Counted from the stretch's first letter, positions 35,443 to 45,730 are shown. The stretch: DNA of 64,000 nucleotides from Flavobacterium fluviatile (GCF_010645065.1 NZ_JAADZW010000009.1:105624-169623), one strand, 5' to 3'. Notes: generated by a model from the letters alone, not told the origin. Numbers and translations: made by a program.

Positions 35443-36336
35443 ATGAAAACTATAGCTGTAATTGGTGCCGGAACAATGGGCAACGGAATTGCACATACTT
35501 TTGCTCAAAGCGGTTTTACTGTAAAACTAATCGATGTTTCTGAAAAAGCATTAGACAAAGGAATGGCAACTATTGCTGCAAATCTGGACAGAATGCTCGC
35601 TAAAGGAACATTAACCCAGGAGGATGTTGCCAGAACTATTACCAATATTATTACCTATACAGATATTAAAGATGGTGTTGTTGGAGTTGATTTGGTAGTC
35701 GAAGCAGCAACTGAAAATGTAGAGTTGAAACTGAATATTTTTAAACAATTAAACGAATCCTGCTCACACAATACGATCTTAGCCACAAATACCTCTTCGA
35801 TTTCAATTACGCAAATCGGAGCTGTGGTAGCGCATCCGGAGCGCGTTATCGGAATGCATTTTATGAATCCTGTACCTATTATGAAGTTGGTCGAAATCAT
35901 TCGCGGATACAATACCAGCGATGAAGTGACCAAAATTATCATGAACTTATCTGAAAAATTAGGTAAAGTTCCGGTTGAAGTAAACGATTATCCGGGTTTT
36001 GTAGCGAACAGAATTTTGATGCCTATGCTAAACGAGGCAATGGAAACGTTATATAATAATGTAGCCGGCGTTTATGAAATTGATACCGTAATGAAATTAG
36101 GAATGGGGCATCCAATGGGACCACTTCAATTGGCTGATTTTATTGGTCTTGATGTTTGTCTTGCGATTTTAAATGTAATGTACGACGGATTTAAAAACCC
36201 GAAATATGCTCCTTGTCCGTTATTGGTTAATATGGTTAGAGCCGGAAAATTAGGTGTAAAATCCGGAGAAGGTTTTTACGATTACAGCGAAAGTAAAAAG
36301 GCTGAGAAAATCTCGAAGCAGTTTACTCGTTCTTAA
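35443..36336 (+). CDS. 3-hydroxybutyryl-CoA dehydrogenase
   Basis: A 297-residue NAD-dependent enzyme. The nucleotide-binding GAGTMGNGIAHTFAQSG starts the protein. TNTSSISIT and HFMNPVPIMKLVEII carry the catalytic Ser and His region, and the C-terminal domain motif DVCLAIL with GEGFYDY is present. It interconverts acetoacetyl-CoA and 3-hydroxybutyryl-CoA. YggS follows by 12 bp. Confidence 0.92.
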   Translation: MKTIAVIGAGTMGNGIAHTFAQSGFTVKLIDVSEKALDKGMATIAANLDRMLAKGTLTQEDVARTITNIITYTDIKDGVVGVDLVVEAATENVELKLNIFKQLNESCSHNTILATNTSSISITQIGAVVAHPERVIGMHFMNPVPIMKLVEIIRGYNTSDEVTKIIMNLSEKLGKVPVEVNDYPGFVANRILMPMLNEAMETLYNNVAGVYEIDTVMKLGMGHPMGPLQLADFIGLDVCLAILNVMYDGFKNPKYAPCPLLVNMVRAGKLGVKSGEGFYDYSESKKAEKISKQFTRS

Positions 36337-36348
36337 AAAATAATTATC

Positions 36349-37038
36349 ATGTCAATAGCATCAAACCTAAATACAATCAAAAAAAGTTTGCCTGAACACG
36401 TAACTCTGGTTGCCGTTTCAAAAACAAAACCTGTTTCAGATCTGATGCAGGCTTACGAAGCCGGTCAGCGTATTTTTGGCGAAAATAAAATTCAGGAAAT
36501 GGCCGATAAATACGAGCAAATGCCAAAGGACATCCAATGGCATATGATTGGTCATGTTCAGTCCAATAAAGTGAAATTTATGGCACCGTTTGTAAGTTTG
36601 ATTCATGGAGTTGACAGCTTGAAATTATTACAGGAAATCAACAAACAGGCTTTAAAAAACAATCGCGTTATTGATTGCCTGCTTCAGATATACATTGCCG
36701 AAGAAGAAACTAAATTTGGCCTGGATGAAAAAGAACTGACAGAATTATTATCCTCACCTGAATTTAAAGACATGAAAAATATTCGTATCTTAGGATTGAT
36801 GGGAATGGCAACTTTTACAGAAAACCAAAACCAAATTAAAAAAGAATTCCTGCATTTAAAATCAATTTTTGATTCCCTGCAAAACAAAGATGCACAATGC
36901 AGGGATACCCAGCAATGTATTTCTACAGCAGCTCATTTTTCAACCATTTCAATGGGAATGTCAGGCGATTATCAATTGGCTATTGAGTGCGGAAGCACCA
37001 TGGTGAGGATTGGCAGCAGTATTTTTGGAGGGCGCTAA
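36349..37038 (+). CDS. YggS-type PLP homeostasis protein
   Basis: A 229-residue PLP-binding protein with the lysine motif VAVSKTKP, FGENKIQEM, WHMIGHVQSNKVK and the C-terminal SMGMSGDYQLAIECGSTMVRIGSSIFG. Family members keep pyridoxal phosphate levels balanced. It is in a same-strand run with hydroxybutyryl-CoA dehydrogenase. Confidence 0.93.
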   Translation: MSIASNLNTIKKSLPEHVTLVAVSKTKPVSDLMQAYEAGQRIFGENKIQEMADKYEQMPKDIQWHMIGHVQSNKVKFMAPFVSLIHGVDSLKLLQEINKQALKNNRVIDCLLQIYIAEEETKFGLDEKELTELLSSPEFKDMKNIRILGLMGMATFTENQNQIKKEFLHLKSIFDSLQNKDAQCRDTQQCISTAAHFSTISMGMSGDYQLAIECGSTMVRIGSSIFGGR

Positions 37039-37043
37039 AGCTT

Positions 37044-37533
37044 CAATATCAAAAATCAATTACAAAAGTCAATGTCAATATCAATTACAATGTAAATTTT
37101 AAATTTTAAATGGAAAAAATATTCAATTTTGAAGACAGACTGGTTCGTTTTGCGGGAGAATGTATTTTCTTTACCAGACAGCTGGAAAAGATTTTTGAAA
37201 ATGAATATTATAAAAACCAATTAATCAGATCATCCGGAAGTGCTTCTTTAAATTTTGGAGAAGCACAGGGAACAATAAGTAATAAAGATTTTATATTTAA
37301 AGTTTCCTTAGTTGTAAAGGAGTTAAAAGAATCCAGAAACTCATTGAAAATTTTAGATTATATTAAAGAAGGAAACGAAGAAAACAGAAAATTACTTTTG
37401 AATGAGGTTGAAGAATTAATAGCAATTTCATCAAAAATGATAATAAACAAAAAATAATTTTTCAATTACAATAACAATGGAAATGACAACCACAATACCT
37501 GATTTCAATTTAAAACATTGATTTTTGATATTG
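37044..37533. repeat. 17-bp inverted repeats flanking the four-helix-bundle gene
   Basis: 37044-37060 and 37517-37533 are exact reverse complements (CAATATCAAAAATCAAT). Both lie in AT-rich stretches made of variants of the same unit, on either side of the gene at 37110. Confidence 0.6.
37110..37457 (+). CDS. four-helix bundle protein (23S rRNA intervening-sequence type)
   Basis: A 115-residue all-helical protein. The pattern FEDRLVRFAGECIFFTRQL, then NQLIRSSGSASLNFGEAQG and VVKELKESRNSLKIL is that of the S23/IVP family, whose founder genes sit in 23S rRNA intervening sequences. Here it stands outside any rRNA, between YggS and a DnaQ-like gene, and is flanked by inverted repeats. Function unknown; the family resembles Avd of retroelements. 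Confidence 0.85.
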   Translation: MEKIFNFEDRLVRFAGECIFFTRQLEKIFENEYYKNQLIRSSGSASLNFGEAQGTISNKDFIFKVSLVVKELKESRNSLKILDYIKEGNEENRKLLLNEVEELIAISSKMIINKK

Positions 37534-37587
37534 GGTTTGATTTTTGAAATTGATTTTTGCCATTGATATTTGATATTGAAATTGAAC

Positions 37588-38949
37588 ATGTACGCAATAC
37601 TAGACATAGAAACCACCGGAGGACAATTCAATGAAGAAGGAATTACCGAAATCGCCATCTATAAATTTGATGGGCACGAAGTCGTTGATCAATTCATCAG
37701 TCTTGTCAATCCTGAGATTCCGATTCAGCCTTTTGTGGCTAAATTAACCGGGATCAACAATGCAATGCTGAGTTCTGCTCCTAAGTTTTATGAAGTTGCC
37801 AAACGAATCATCGAAATTACGACCGATTGCATTATTGTAGCACATAATGCCTCTTTTGACTATCGAATCCTTCGTACCGAATTCAGACGTTTGGGCTATA
37901 ATTTCGAATCTAAAACACTGTGTACTGTAGAATTAGCTCAAAAATTAATTCCCGAACAGCCTTCTTACAGTTTAGGAAAATTAGTCCGTTCACTCGGAAT
38001 TCCAATTGCCGACAGACATCGTGCAAGCGGAGATGCTATCGCTACAACTAAGCTTTTCAAAATATTACTCGAAAAAGACCTGGAAAAAACCATTGTCAAA
38101 GATTTTGTGAAATTCGAAATTGAAAAAGGAATTTCGCCAAAACTTCAGGATCTTGTAAACCAGATGCCTTCTAAAACCGGCGTTTATTATGTTCATAACG
38201 AAAGCGGACATTTAATTTATATAGGCAAGAGCCTGAATATACGAAAAAGGGTCAACCAGCATTTTACCGGAATTACGACAAAAAGCAAAAAAATACAGGC
38301 AGAAGTTTTTACCATCACCTATGAAGAAACAGGAAGCGAGTTAATTGCTTTGCTGAAAGAAAGTGAGGAGGTAAAAATAAACCGCCCCAGATATAACCGC
38401 TCACAAAAAAAGAGTGTTTTTCCATTCGCCATTTATGTAGAAAAAGATTCAAACGGTTATCTGAACGTAAACCTCGGAAAAGCGGATGGTCGAAAAAAAG
38501 AAATTACCTCATTTGCTTCGTTGCAGGAAGGCAAAAATGCCCTTTTCAAGTTCACGGCAAAGTATCATTTATGCCAGAAATTAACAGGTCTGTATCAGAC
38601 AAAAAAAGAGTGTTTTCAATACAAAATCAAGGAGTGTGACGGTGCCTGCATTGGTGAAGTTACTCCTGAAATTTACAATTTAAGAGTTCAGCAGTTTATT
38701 GCTGAAAACAGTTTCGAAAACAAAAGTATGATTTTGCTCGACAGAGGCCGAAACATAAACGAAAGAAGCGCAATTTTAATCGAAAACGGCATCTATAAAG
38801 GTTATGCTTATTACGATTTAAATTATCAGATTACCAATATCGAAATCCTGAAAAAAATCCTGATTCCGATGCAGCACAATCGCGACGTAAAAAACATTAT
38901 TCAGCAATACATCCGAAAAAGTAAATCTTTAAAAATACTTCAATTTTAG
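37588..38949 (+). CDS. DnaQ-like exonuclease fused to a GIY-YIG nuclease domain
   Basis: From ATG 37588 the protein has 453 residues; an in-frame TTG at 37570 lies in repeat sequence. The N-terminal 3'-5' exonuclease domain shows DIETTGG, HNASFDYRIL and RHRASGDA. A GIY-YIG domain begins about residue 195 (TGVYYVHNESGHLIYIGKSLNIRKRV). The arrangement resembles Cho/UvrC-like repair nucleases fused to DnaQ. Likely a DNA repair or proofreading role. Confidence 0.9.
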   Translation: MYAILDIETTGGQFNEEGITEIAIYKFDGHEVVDQFISLVNPEIPIQPFVAKLTGINNAMLSSAPKFYEVAKRIIEITTDCIIVAHNASFDYRILRTEFRRLGYNFESKTLCTVELAQKLIPEQPSYSLGKLVRSLGIPIADRHRASGDAIATTKLFKILLEKDLEKTIVKDFVKFEIEKGISPKLQDLVNQMPSKTGVYYVHNESGHLIYIGKSLNIRKRVNQHFTGITTKSKKIQAEVFTITYEETGSELIALLKESEEVKINRPRYNRSQKKSVFPFAIYVEKDSNGYLNVNLGKADGRKKEITSFASLQEGKNALFKFTAKYHLCQKLTGLYQTKKECFQYKIKECDGACIGEVTPEIYNLRVQQFIAENSFENKSMILLDRGRNINERSAILIENGIYKGYAYYDLNYQITNIEILKKILIPMQHNRDVKNIIQQYIRKSKSLKILQF

Positions 38950-38979
38950 TAAAACAAAACTTTCATTATCTTTAAGGAT

Positions 38980-39816
38980 ATGAAAAACAAAAAATCACAA
39001 TACGAAATCTTTAGGGAAAAAGTCAAAATCGTTCTTTATGGCACAAATACTATGCTGGGACGTATGTTCGATTTGGTTCTTTTAGGACTGATTTTATTGA
39101 GCGTATTATTAATTATGCTCGACACAGTTCAGGGTATAAATTCGAAATACCATTCCCAGTTATGGATCTGCGAATGGATAATCACCATATTTTTTACAGT
39201 AGAATATATTTTAAGGATTATTTCCATACAAAAACCTTTAAAATACATTTTCAGCTTCTATGGAATTATCGATTTATTAGCAGTATTGCCCATGTATTTA
39301 TCCATGTTTTTTCCGGGAGCCAGCATTTTATCCATTGTAAGAGCACTCCGTTTCCTCCGATTATTCAAAATTCTTCAGATCCCGCAGATTTCTCATCAGT
39401 CATTTCAGTTAAAAGAAGCTATTGATGCCAGTAAAGAAAAAATCCTGGTTTTTATCTATTTCGTTTTAATCAGTACTATCATTATTGGAACGGTAATGTA
39501 TGTCGTTGAAGGTGAAGCTTCAGGGTTTTCAAGCATTCCAATGGGAATTTACTGGACAATCGTAACCTTAACAACCGTTGGGTATGGAGATATTTCTCCA
39601 GAAACTCCCCTGGGTCAGTTCATCGCTGCTCTGGTCATGATTTTGGGTTACGGAATTATAGCTGTTCCAACCGGAATCGTAACTGCCGAATTTGCTAAAA
39701 AAAGTCTCAGAAACAATACCGTCACTACAAAAACCTCCTGCCAGGTGTGCGGCTCACAGCTTCATTTTGACAACGCTAAATTCTGTCACGAATGCGGAAC
39801 CGAATTACATCATTAA
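38980..39816 (+). CDS. voltage-gated K+ channel with C-terminal zinc ribbon
   Basis: A 278-residue ion channel with six transmembrane segments. S4 carries spaced Arg (IVRALRFLRLFKIL), and the selectivity filter is TVGYGD at about residue 200. The C-terminal 30 residues form a zinc ribbon, CQVCGS...CHECG. Acts in the inner membrane for K+ flux. Confidence 0.92.
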   Translation: MKNKKSQYEIFREKVKIVLYGTNTMLGRMFDLVLLGLILLSVLLIMLDTVQGINSKYHSQLWICEWIITIFFTVEYILRIISIQKPLKYIFSFYGIIDLLAVLPMYLSMFFPGASILSIVRALRFLRLFKILQIPQISHQSFQLKEAIDASKEKILVFIYFVLISTIIIGTVMYVVEGEASGFSSIPMGIYWTIVTLTTVGYGDISPETPLGQFIAALVMILGYGIIAVPTGIVTAEFAKKSLRNNTVTTKTSCQVCGSQLHFDNAKFCHECGTELHH

Positions 39817-39822
39817 TTTATG

Positions 39823-39962
39823 AAGCTATTCCGGCTGTACATTGCAACTCCTCCTTATCTTTGTTGTTTTTTTAAGTCATAAAAGCATCTTCTAAAGTCG
39901 CTTCTTTTATGCCACAAAAACTAACAAAGATAAGTCCGGGGTTTCCATTCCCATCCGGGCTA
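39823..39962. repeat. dispersed hairpin repeat, copy D (expanded)
   Basis: Begins AGCTATTCCGGCTGTACATTGC, has arms CTTATCTTTGTT and AACAAAGATAAG about 55 bp apart, and ends with CCATCCGGGCTA. It runs up to the miaA start and supplies a false N-terminal extension to that frame. Confidence 0.6.
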
Positions 39963-39968
39963 AAAAAT

Positions 39969-40889
39969 ATGAAACATCTAATTACCATTGTCGGACCAAC
40001 AGCTATAGGCAAAACCGCCTTGAGTATTGCATTGGCACAGCATTTCAAATGCGAAATAATCTCCTGCGACAGCCGCCAGTTTTTTAAAGAAATGACGATT
40101 GGCACAGCAGTTCCAAATCAGGAAGAATTAGCAGCTGCAAAACATCATTTCATTCAGAACAAATCGATTTTCGAAAACTATACTGTTGGTGATTACGAAA
40201 AAGAAGCGCTTTTAAAGCTAGAAGAATTATTCCAAAAAAATGATTTTGCGATTCTCATTGGCGGTTCAGGATTGTATGTCGATGCTGTATTGAAAGGTTT
40301 TGATGAATTCCCGGAAATCAATCCCGAAATACGTTCAGAAATCAATTCAAATTACGAAAAGCTTGGAATTGAGTATTTACAGGAGCAATTACAACACCTG
40401 GATCCGGAATACTTTCAGAAAATCACTTTAGAAAATCCGCAGACACTTCAAAACCCGCAAAGAATGATGCGTTTTACAGAAGTTTGCATCGGAACGGGAA
40501 AACCGTATTCTTCGTTTTTGAATCAAAAGAAAAACAACCGGAACTTCACTCCCATCTTAATTGGTTTAGAAGCGGACAGAGAAGTAATTTACAGCCGAAT
40601 CAACCAGCGTGTTGATAATATGATGAACGAAGGCTTACTTGAAGAAGCAAAAGCAGTATATCCTAATAAAGCGTTAAATGCACTTCAAACGGTTGGTTAT
40701 AGAGAATTATTCAGTTATTTTGACGGTGAATTCGCGTTGCCGTTTGCCATTGAGGAAATCAAGAAAAATACCCGACGATTTTCTAAAAGACAATTAACCT
40801 GGTTCAAACGAAACGAAAATACCAAATGGTTTGATTATTTGACTGAGAAAGAAAAAATTATAGAGTATATTGACGAAATTGTACAATAA
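39969..40889 (+). CDS. miaA: tRNA dimethylallyltransferase
   Basis: From ATG 39969 the protein has 306 residues. The P-loop GPTAIGKTALS is at residues 8-18, followed by SCDSRQFFKEM and the GGSGLYVDAVLKG motif. It transfers the dimethylallyl group to A37 of tRNAs reading UNN codons. The frame is open back to 39909, but those 20 residues come from a dispersed repeat. Confidence 0.95.
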   Translation: MKHLITIVGPTAIGKTALSIALAQHFKCEIISCDSRQFFKEMTIGTAVPNQEELAAAKHHFIQNKSIFENYTVGDYEKEALLKLEELFQKNDFAILIGGSGLYVDAVLKGFDEFPEINPEIRSEINSNYEKLGIEYLQEQLQHLDPEYFQKITLENPQTLQNPQRMMRFTEVCIGTGKPYSSFLNQKKNNRNFTPILIGLEADREVIYSRINQRVDNMMNEGLLEEAKAVYPNKALNALQTVGYRELFSYFDGEFALPFAIEEIKKNTRRFSKRQLTWFKRNENTKWFDYLTEKEKIIEYIDEIVQ

Positions 40890-40971
40890 AATCTTTACTC
40901 TTTATTCTTAATTCTATTTTCGAAAAATCTAAAATCTAAGAAGTCCAACAATCTAAGAAGTCTAAACTCAA

Positions 40972-41721
40972 ATGCCAATATCACCAAACTTCACATCCAT
41001 TCTAAGCAAAAACTGGGAAATCAATTTCACACAATGTACCCCAAACGGTTCTTTAAAATATACCGATTTGTGTAATATTGTACAATTGACTGCAGCGGCA
41101 CATTCAGAAGTTGGCGGTATCAGCTTTTATGATATGCAGGCGTATCATCAGGCATGGGTTTTAAGCCGGATGCGTGTTGAAATTACAGATTTGCCAAAAT
41201 CAGGCAATATCGTAACGGTAACCACCTGGATTAACAGCCTTGAAAATTCACGTTCTGTACGTGCGCTGGAAATGCATGTCAACGGAAAAAAAATTGTAGG
41301 CTGTGAAACATACTGGGCCGTTTTTAACACACAATTACGTCGCCCTGAAGCTTTGGCATTGCCTTATGAACATTTTGAATTATTTCCGGATAAAAGAGCT
41401 ACAACAGAAGGTTTTTCGAAAATCAATATCAATCACGACAAAGAAGCTGTATTCGAAAAAACAGTTTATTTATCGGATCTTGATATTGTAAACCACGTTA
41501 ACAACGTAAAATATCTCGAATGGTGTCTCGACCATGTCAACCCAAAAAAAATCCTGAAACAGGAAGTAGAAAGCTTTGAAATGAATTTTATGAAGGAACT
41601 TTCATTAAAAGACACTGTAGTTATTCACGAAAGTGAAATCGAAGAAAATGCAGCAACCACTTTCAGCATAACCAAAGGGAAAAAAACCTGTTATGCCTTA
41701 CAGCTAAACTGGAAAAAATAA
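40972..41721 (+). CDS. acyl-ACP thioesterase
   Basis: A 249-residue double-hotdog enzyme. The catalytic region NHVNNVKYLEWCLD (about residues 178-191) contains the N-x-H...C arrangement of FatA/FatB-like thioesterases. The first hotdog holds GGISFYDMQAYHQAWVLSRM. It should release fatty acids from ACP. A bidirectional hairpin terminator follows. Confidence 0.88.
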   Translation: MPISPNFTSILSKNWEINFTQCTPNGSLKYTDLCNIVQLTAAAHSEVGGISFYDMQAYHQAWVLSRMRVEITDLPKSGNIVTVTTWINSLENSRSVRALEMHVNGKKIVGCETYWAVFNTQLRRPEALALPYEHFELFPDKRATTEGFSKININHDKEAVFEKTVYLSDLDIVNHVNNVKYLEWCLDHVNPKKILKQEVESFEMNFMKELSLKDTVVIHESEIEENAATTFSITKGKKTCYALQLNWKK

Positions 41722-41747
41722 GCCTTTTATAATATCCACAAGAAAAC

Positions 41748-41783
41748 AAAAAGCTGATTTCTTAATTGAAACCAGCTTTTTTT
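41748..41783. terminator. bidirectional terminator
   Basis: AAAAAGCTG and CAGCTTTTT around a 16-nt loop, between the thioesterase and the phosphate transporter genes, which converge. Confidence 0.8.
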
Positions 41784-41829
41784 ATATCTTAAAATGTAAT
41801 TTACACTTCACAAAAATCATTTTACCAAT

Positions 41830-43170
41830 TTAGATAAAAACGCTCAATACAAAGTAAATCAATCCTGCTAAAATAGCCGAAATAGGAATCGTTAATACCC
41901 ATGCCCAGATCAGACTTACAGTTACCCCCCATCGTACTGCAGATACACGTTTCGTTAATCCAACCCCGATGATAGATCCTGTAATGGTATGCGTTGTACT
42001 TACCGGAATTTTTAAATGCTCCGTAAAGTAAAGTGTCAAAGCACCTGCAGTTTCAGCAGCAACACCTTCAAACGAACTTACTTTTGTTATTTTAGAACCC
42101 ATTGTTTTTACAATTTTCCAGCCACCACTCAAAGTTCCCGCAGCAATTGCAGAATAACACGCTAACGGAATCCAGCCCGGCATTACACCCTTTATTCCCT
42201 TGTCATCATTTGGAAGAACAACATCTAACCACGATTCCATATGAACACCCGGATTTGTATTGATATATACTGCAACCGCAGCTGCAATAATACCCATCAC
42301 TTTTTGAGAATCATTTCCTCCGTGCCCTAAACTGAAAGCTGCAGAAGATAATAACTGCATTTTTTTCAAAGCCGCATCAGCCTGATGTAAATTCAAACTA
42401 CTGAACAGCAAACAAAAAGCGCTAACAGTAAGAATAATAAAAGCGACTAAAAACCATTTAATATTATGTGCATCAAAAGCTACGCTCCAAAAGTGAGACT
42501 CAAATCTTGGTTTCTCTATTTTTTCGTAAGGAACCATTTGGCTGTAAACAAACCAAATAGTTGCAATCATCAAGGCTATTGTAAATATTTTAGGCAAAAT
42601 ACTTTTTCGTGAAGCATTCAATAACCAGATTGATATTAAATAAGAGGCTAATGCTCCTACCAATGGTGCCAAAACAATAAAAGCAATAATAATAAAAACT
42701 CCCGAAGGCATACCTCCGTCTTTTCCTGCTTTGTACCAGCTTACGATTTCGTACCAATGTCTTGTAACCGTTACACCATTTTCAATTACTGTATAATCCG
42801 AGAAACCATGCATATATATTGCGTGAGCAACAGCTGCACCGGCAAATCCTCCAATCAAAGTATGCGAAGAACTCGAAGGAATCCCTAACCACCAGGTCAG
42901 TAAGTTCCAGCAGATTGCAGCAATAACACCGGCTAAAATAACAACAAGATTAATGTCTGTGGTATGGGCTGTTTTTGCTACGGTATCTGCAACACCAAAT
43001 CCAAAAACCCAATACGCCAGAAAGTTAAAAAACGCTGCCCAGACTACAGCCTGAAAAGGCGTCAGTACCTTTGTAGCAACAACAGTAGCTATAGCATTTG
43101 CCGCATCATGAAAACCATTGATGTAATCAAAAATTAAAGCTAATACTATAATAATTATAAGTATAGTCAT
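41830..43170 (-). CDS. PiT-family inorganic phosphate transporter
   Basis: A 446-residue protein with about ten membrane segments. The duplicated PiT signature is seen as GFHDAANAIATVVAT near the start and LGHGGNDSQKVMG in the second half. Low-affinity phosphate (metal-phosphate) uptake is likely. The DUF47 gene precedes it by 30 bp on the same strand, the usual pit partner. Confidence 0.95.
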   Translation of the reverse strand: MTILIIIIVLALIFDYINGFHDAANAIATVVATKVLTPFQAVVWAAFFNFLAYWVFGFGVADTVAKTAHTTDINLVVILAGVIAAICWNLLTWWLGIPSSSSHTLIGGFAGAAVAHAIYMHGFSDYTVIENGVTVTRHWYEIVSWYKAGKDGGMPSGVFIIIAFIVLAPLVGALASYLISIWLLNASRKSILPKIFTIALMIATIWFVYSQMVPYEKIEKPRFESHFWSVAFDAHNIKWFLVAFIILTVSAFCLLFSSLNLHQADAALKKMQLLSSAAFSLGHGGNDSQKVMGIIAAAVAVYINTNPGVHMESWLDVVLPNDDKGIKGVMPGWIPLACYSAIAAGTLSGGWKIVKTMGSKITKVSSFEGVAAETAGALTLYFTEHLKIPVSTTHTITGSIIGVGLTKRVSAVRWGVTVSLIWAWVLTIPISAILAGLIYFVLSVFI

Positions 43171-43200
43171 AAAATTATAACTTCAGAATGAAAAATTGAA

Positions 43201-43845
43201 TTAAGAATGTTTTACAGAAATAGATTCAAGTATATTTGCAACACTCTTACACTTGTCTGTTGCTGATTCTAAAACAGATAACACTTCTTTATATTTAATA
43301 ATATTTTTAGCGTCTGTTTCATTTTCAAAAATTTCAAAAACTGCTTTATTATAAACATTATCAGATTTGTTTTCCAGTTTGTTAATTCTGGCACAGGCAT
43401 CTTTAATGACTTTGAAATTCTTTAAATTTCTTAGTTCTTTTACCGCACTATCAATATTTTGACAGGCCTCTAAGTTGATTTCTGTCATTTTTCTGATTGA
43501 TTTTGTAATCTTATCAACCTGATACAATTTCATTCTGCTTGATGCTCCGTGAAGGTAATCCGCAACGTTATCAATTGAAGTAATTAAGGTATGAATATCT
43601 TCTCTGTCAAAAGGGGTAATAAAGTTTCTGCTCAGCTCCAGATTGGTTTGACGTGTAATGTCTTCTCCTTTTTGCTCTAATTCATCGATTTTCTGAAAAA
43701 GAACTTCTCTTTCTTTTAATGGAAGGTTTACAGCTTCGTGTAAGTTAGAAGCTAATTCAATTAAATTGCTTGAAGCTTCTTCAAAAAGTGGAAAGAATTT
43801 CTTGTCTTTCGGCACTAAAAATTGGAAAATACTGTTTATTGACAT
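43201..43845 (-). CDS. DUF47 (PhoU-like) phosphate transport regulator
   Basis: A 214-residue helical protein of the DUF47/PhoU-like family, starting FQFLVPKDKKFFPLFEEAS and containing DREDIHTLITSIDNVADYLHG. It typically pairs with PiT transporters and limits their activity. Same-strand neighbour of the PiT gene, so one operon. Confidence 0.93.
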   Translation of the reverse strand: MSINSIFQFLVPKDKKFFPLFEEASSNLIELASNLHEAVNLPLKEREVLFQKIDELEQKGEDITRQTNLELSRNFITPFDREDIHTLITSIDNVADYLHGASSRMKLYQVDKITKSIRKMTEINLEACQNIDSAVKELRNLKNFKVIKDACARINKLENKSDNVYNKAVFEIFENETDAKNIIKYKEVLSVLESATDKCKSVANILESISVKHS

Positions 43846-43893
43846 TTTTATATTTTTGATAGTGCAAAATTACTTCATTAATATTTTACAATG

Positions 43894-45408
43894 TTAAGCC
43901 ATTGTTAACAAATCGTTTTCAATTTGGAAACTATTGAGAAACAAAATAGTCTTCTCAATATCATAATGTAAGATTCTGTCTTCCTTAACCAAAGGCACAA
44001 TTTCTCTGTAACTGCTTAAAAACATTTCGATGAAATCACTTGATTTTAAAGGCTCTCTGTATGCAATAGCCTGCGAAGCATTTAACAATTCGATTGCCAG
44101 GATACGCTCTAAGTTGTCCATAACTTTCAAGGCCTTTGTTGCTCCGTTTGCCCCCATACTCACGTGATCTTCCTGTCCGTTACTCGAAACAATGCTATCT
44201 ACACTTGACGGTGTTGCCAGCTGTTTGTTCTGACTTGCAATACTTGCCGCAGTGTATTGCGGAATCATAAATCCTGAATTCAGCCCCGGATTATCTACCA
44301 AAAATGCAGGGAGATTTCGCAATCCTGAAATCAACTGATACGTTCTTCTTTCAGAAATACTGCCTAATTCTGCCAAAGCAATAGCCATAAAATCCAATGC
44401 TAAAGCCAGAGGCTGCCCATGGAAATTTCCTCCTGAAATAATCTGATCAGATTCTATAAATATATTAGGATTATCAGTAACCGAATTAATCTCTGTCTTG
44501 AATACTTTTCGGACATAATCAATCGCATCTTTCGATGCTCCGTGAACCTGAGGCATACAACGGAAAGAATACGGATCCTGAACATGTTTTTTGGGCTGTG
44601 CTATAATTTCGCTTCCCTCTAAAAATTCATTGATTCGCTGTGCCGTTATAATCTGCCCTTTATGAGGGCGTATAAAATGTATTAATTCACTGAAAGGTTC
44701 AATCCTGCCATCAAAAGCTTCAAGTGAAATGGTTCCAATCAAATCTGCCAGATACGAATACTTATAGGCTTTAATCAAAATATGAGCCCCGTAAGCTCCC
44801 ATAAACTGGGTTCCGTTTAATAATGCCAATCCTTCTTTTGACTGCAAAACAATCGGCTCCCAATTAAAATGTTTTAAAACTTCTGCAGCGGCTTTTCTTT
44901 CTCCTTCAAAATAAACTTCCCCTTCTCCTATTAAAGGTAAGGACAAATGTGCCAAAGGTGCCAAATCCCCTGAAGCTCCAAGAGAACCCTGCGTATATAT
45001 GACCGGAAGAATATCATTATTATAAAAATCAATTAAACGGTTTAATGTCAGTAACTGTATTCCCGAGTGTCCGTAACTTAAGGACTGAATTTTAAGAAGC
45101 AGCATCAATTTTACAATTTCAGCAGGAACTTCATCCCCGGTTCCGCATGCATGGGATTTCACCAGGTTTTCCTGAAGCTTCGATAAGTTTTCATCCGAAA
45201 TTCTCACACTGTAAAGCGATCCAAAACCGGTATTGATTCCATAAATAGGCTCAGGATGCGAAACTATCTTTTTATCCAGATAATCCCTGCACTTCTGAAC
45301 ATTTACTTTTGCTTCTTCAGACAATTCTAATGCCTTATCGTGACTTAAAATTTCCTGTAAAGTCTCTAAAGTTATGGTTTCAGTACTAATATAATGGATT
45401 TCCTTCAT
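43894..45408 (-). CDS. hutH: histidine ammonia-lyase-type aromatic amino acid lyase
   Basis: A 504-residue lyase. The MIO prosthetic group forms from A145-S146-G147 in GSLGASGDLAPLAHL; Y56 in YGINTGFG is the conserved base. QDPYSFRCMPQVHGA and the late glutamate-rich loop are also typical of HAL. It converts histidine to urocanate; a related aromatic lyase is possible because no other hut genes are next to it. Confidence 0.88.
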   Translation of the reverse strand: MKEIHYISTETITLETLQEILSHDKALELSEEAKVNVQKCRDYLDKKIVSHPEPIYGINTGFGSLYSVRISDENLSKLQENLVKSHACGTGDEVPAEIVKLMLLLKIQSLSYGHSGIQLLTLNRLIDFYNNDILPVIYTQGSLGASGDLAPLAHLSLPLIGEGEVYFEGERKAAAEVLKHFNWEPIVLQSKEGLALLNGTQFMGAYGAHILIKAYKYSYLADLIGTISLEAFDGRIEPFSELIHFIRPHKGQIITAQRINEFLEGSEIIAQPKKHVQDPYSFRCMPQVHGASKDAIDYVRKVFKTEINSVTDNPNIFIESDQIISGGNFHGQPLALALDFMAIALAELGSISERRTYQLISGLRNLPAFLVDNPGLNSGFMIPQYTAASIASQNKQLATPSSVDSIVSSNGQEDHVSMGANGATKALKVMDNLERILAIELLNASQAIAYREPLKSSDFIEMFLSSYREIVPLVKEDRILHYDIEKTILFLNSFQIENDLLTMA

Positions 45409-45730
45409 GGTAATTTCTAATTAAAGCATCAAAATTCAACAAATCAACATTAAAAAGCAACATTTTATCACAATAATTGAAATTTATAAAGAAGCAATTT
45501 TTCAAAATTATTTATTTCACAATACTAAATTAAGAAGTACAATATCTGTTTAACACAAATACAGTCAAAAAATAAATTCATTAACCAAATGAATTTCAAT
45601 TCAAAATATATCAAAAACTCAACTCAGCACACCTAATTTTAACAAATACTCAATATTGATTTTTTATCACTTGAATTATTAAAATATTCGCAAAAAGGCA
45701 TTTTGACTTTTTAACTTTTACAAAAAACTG

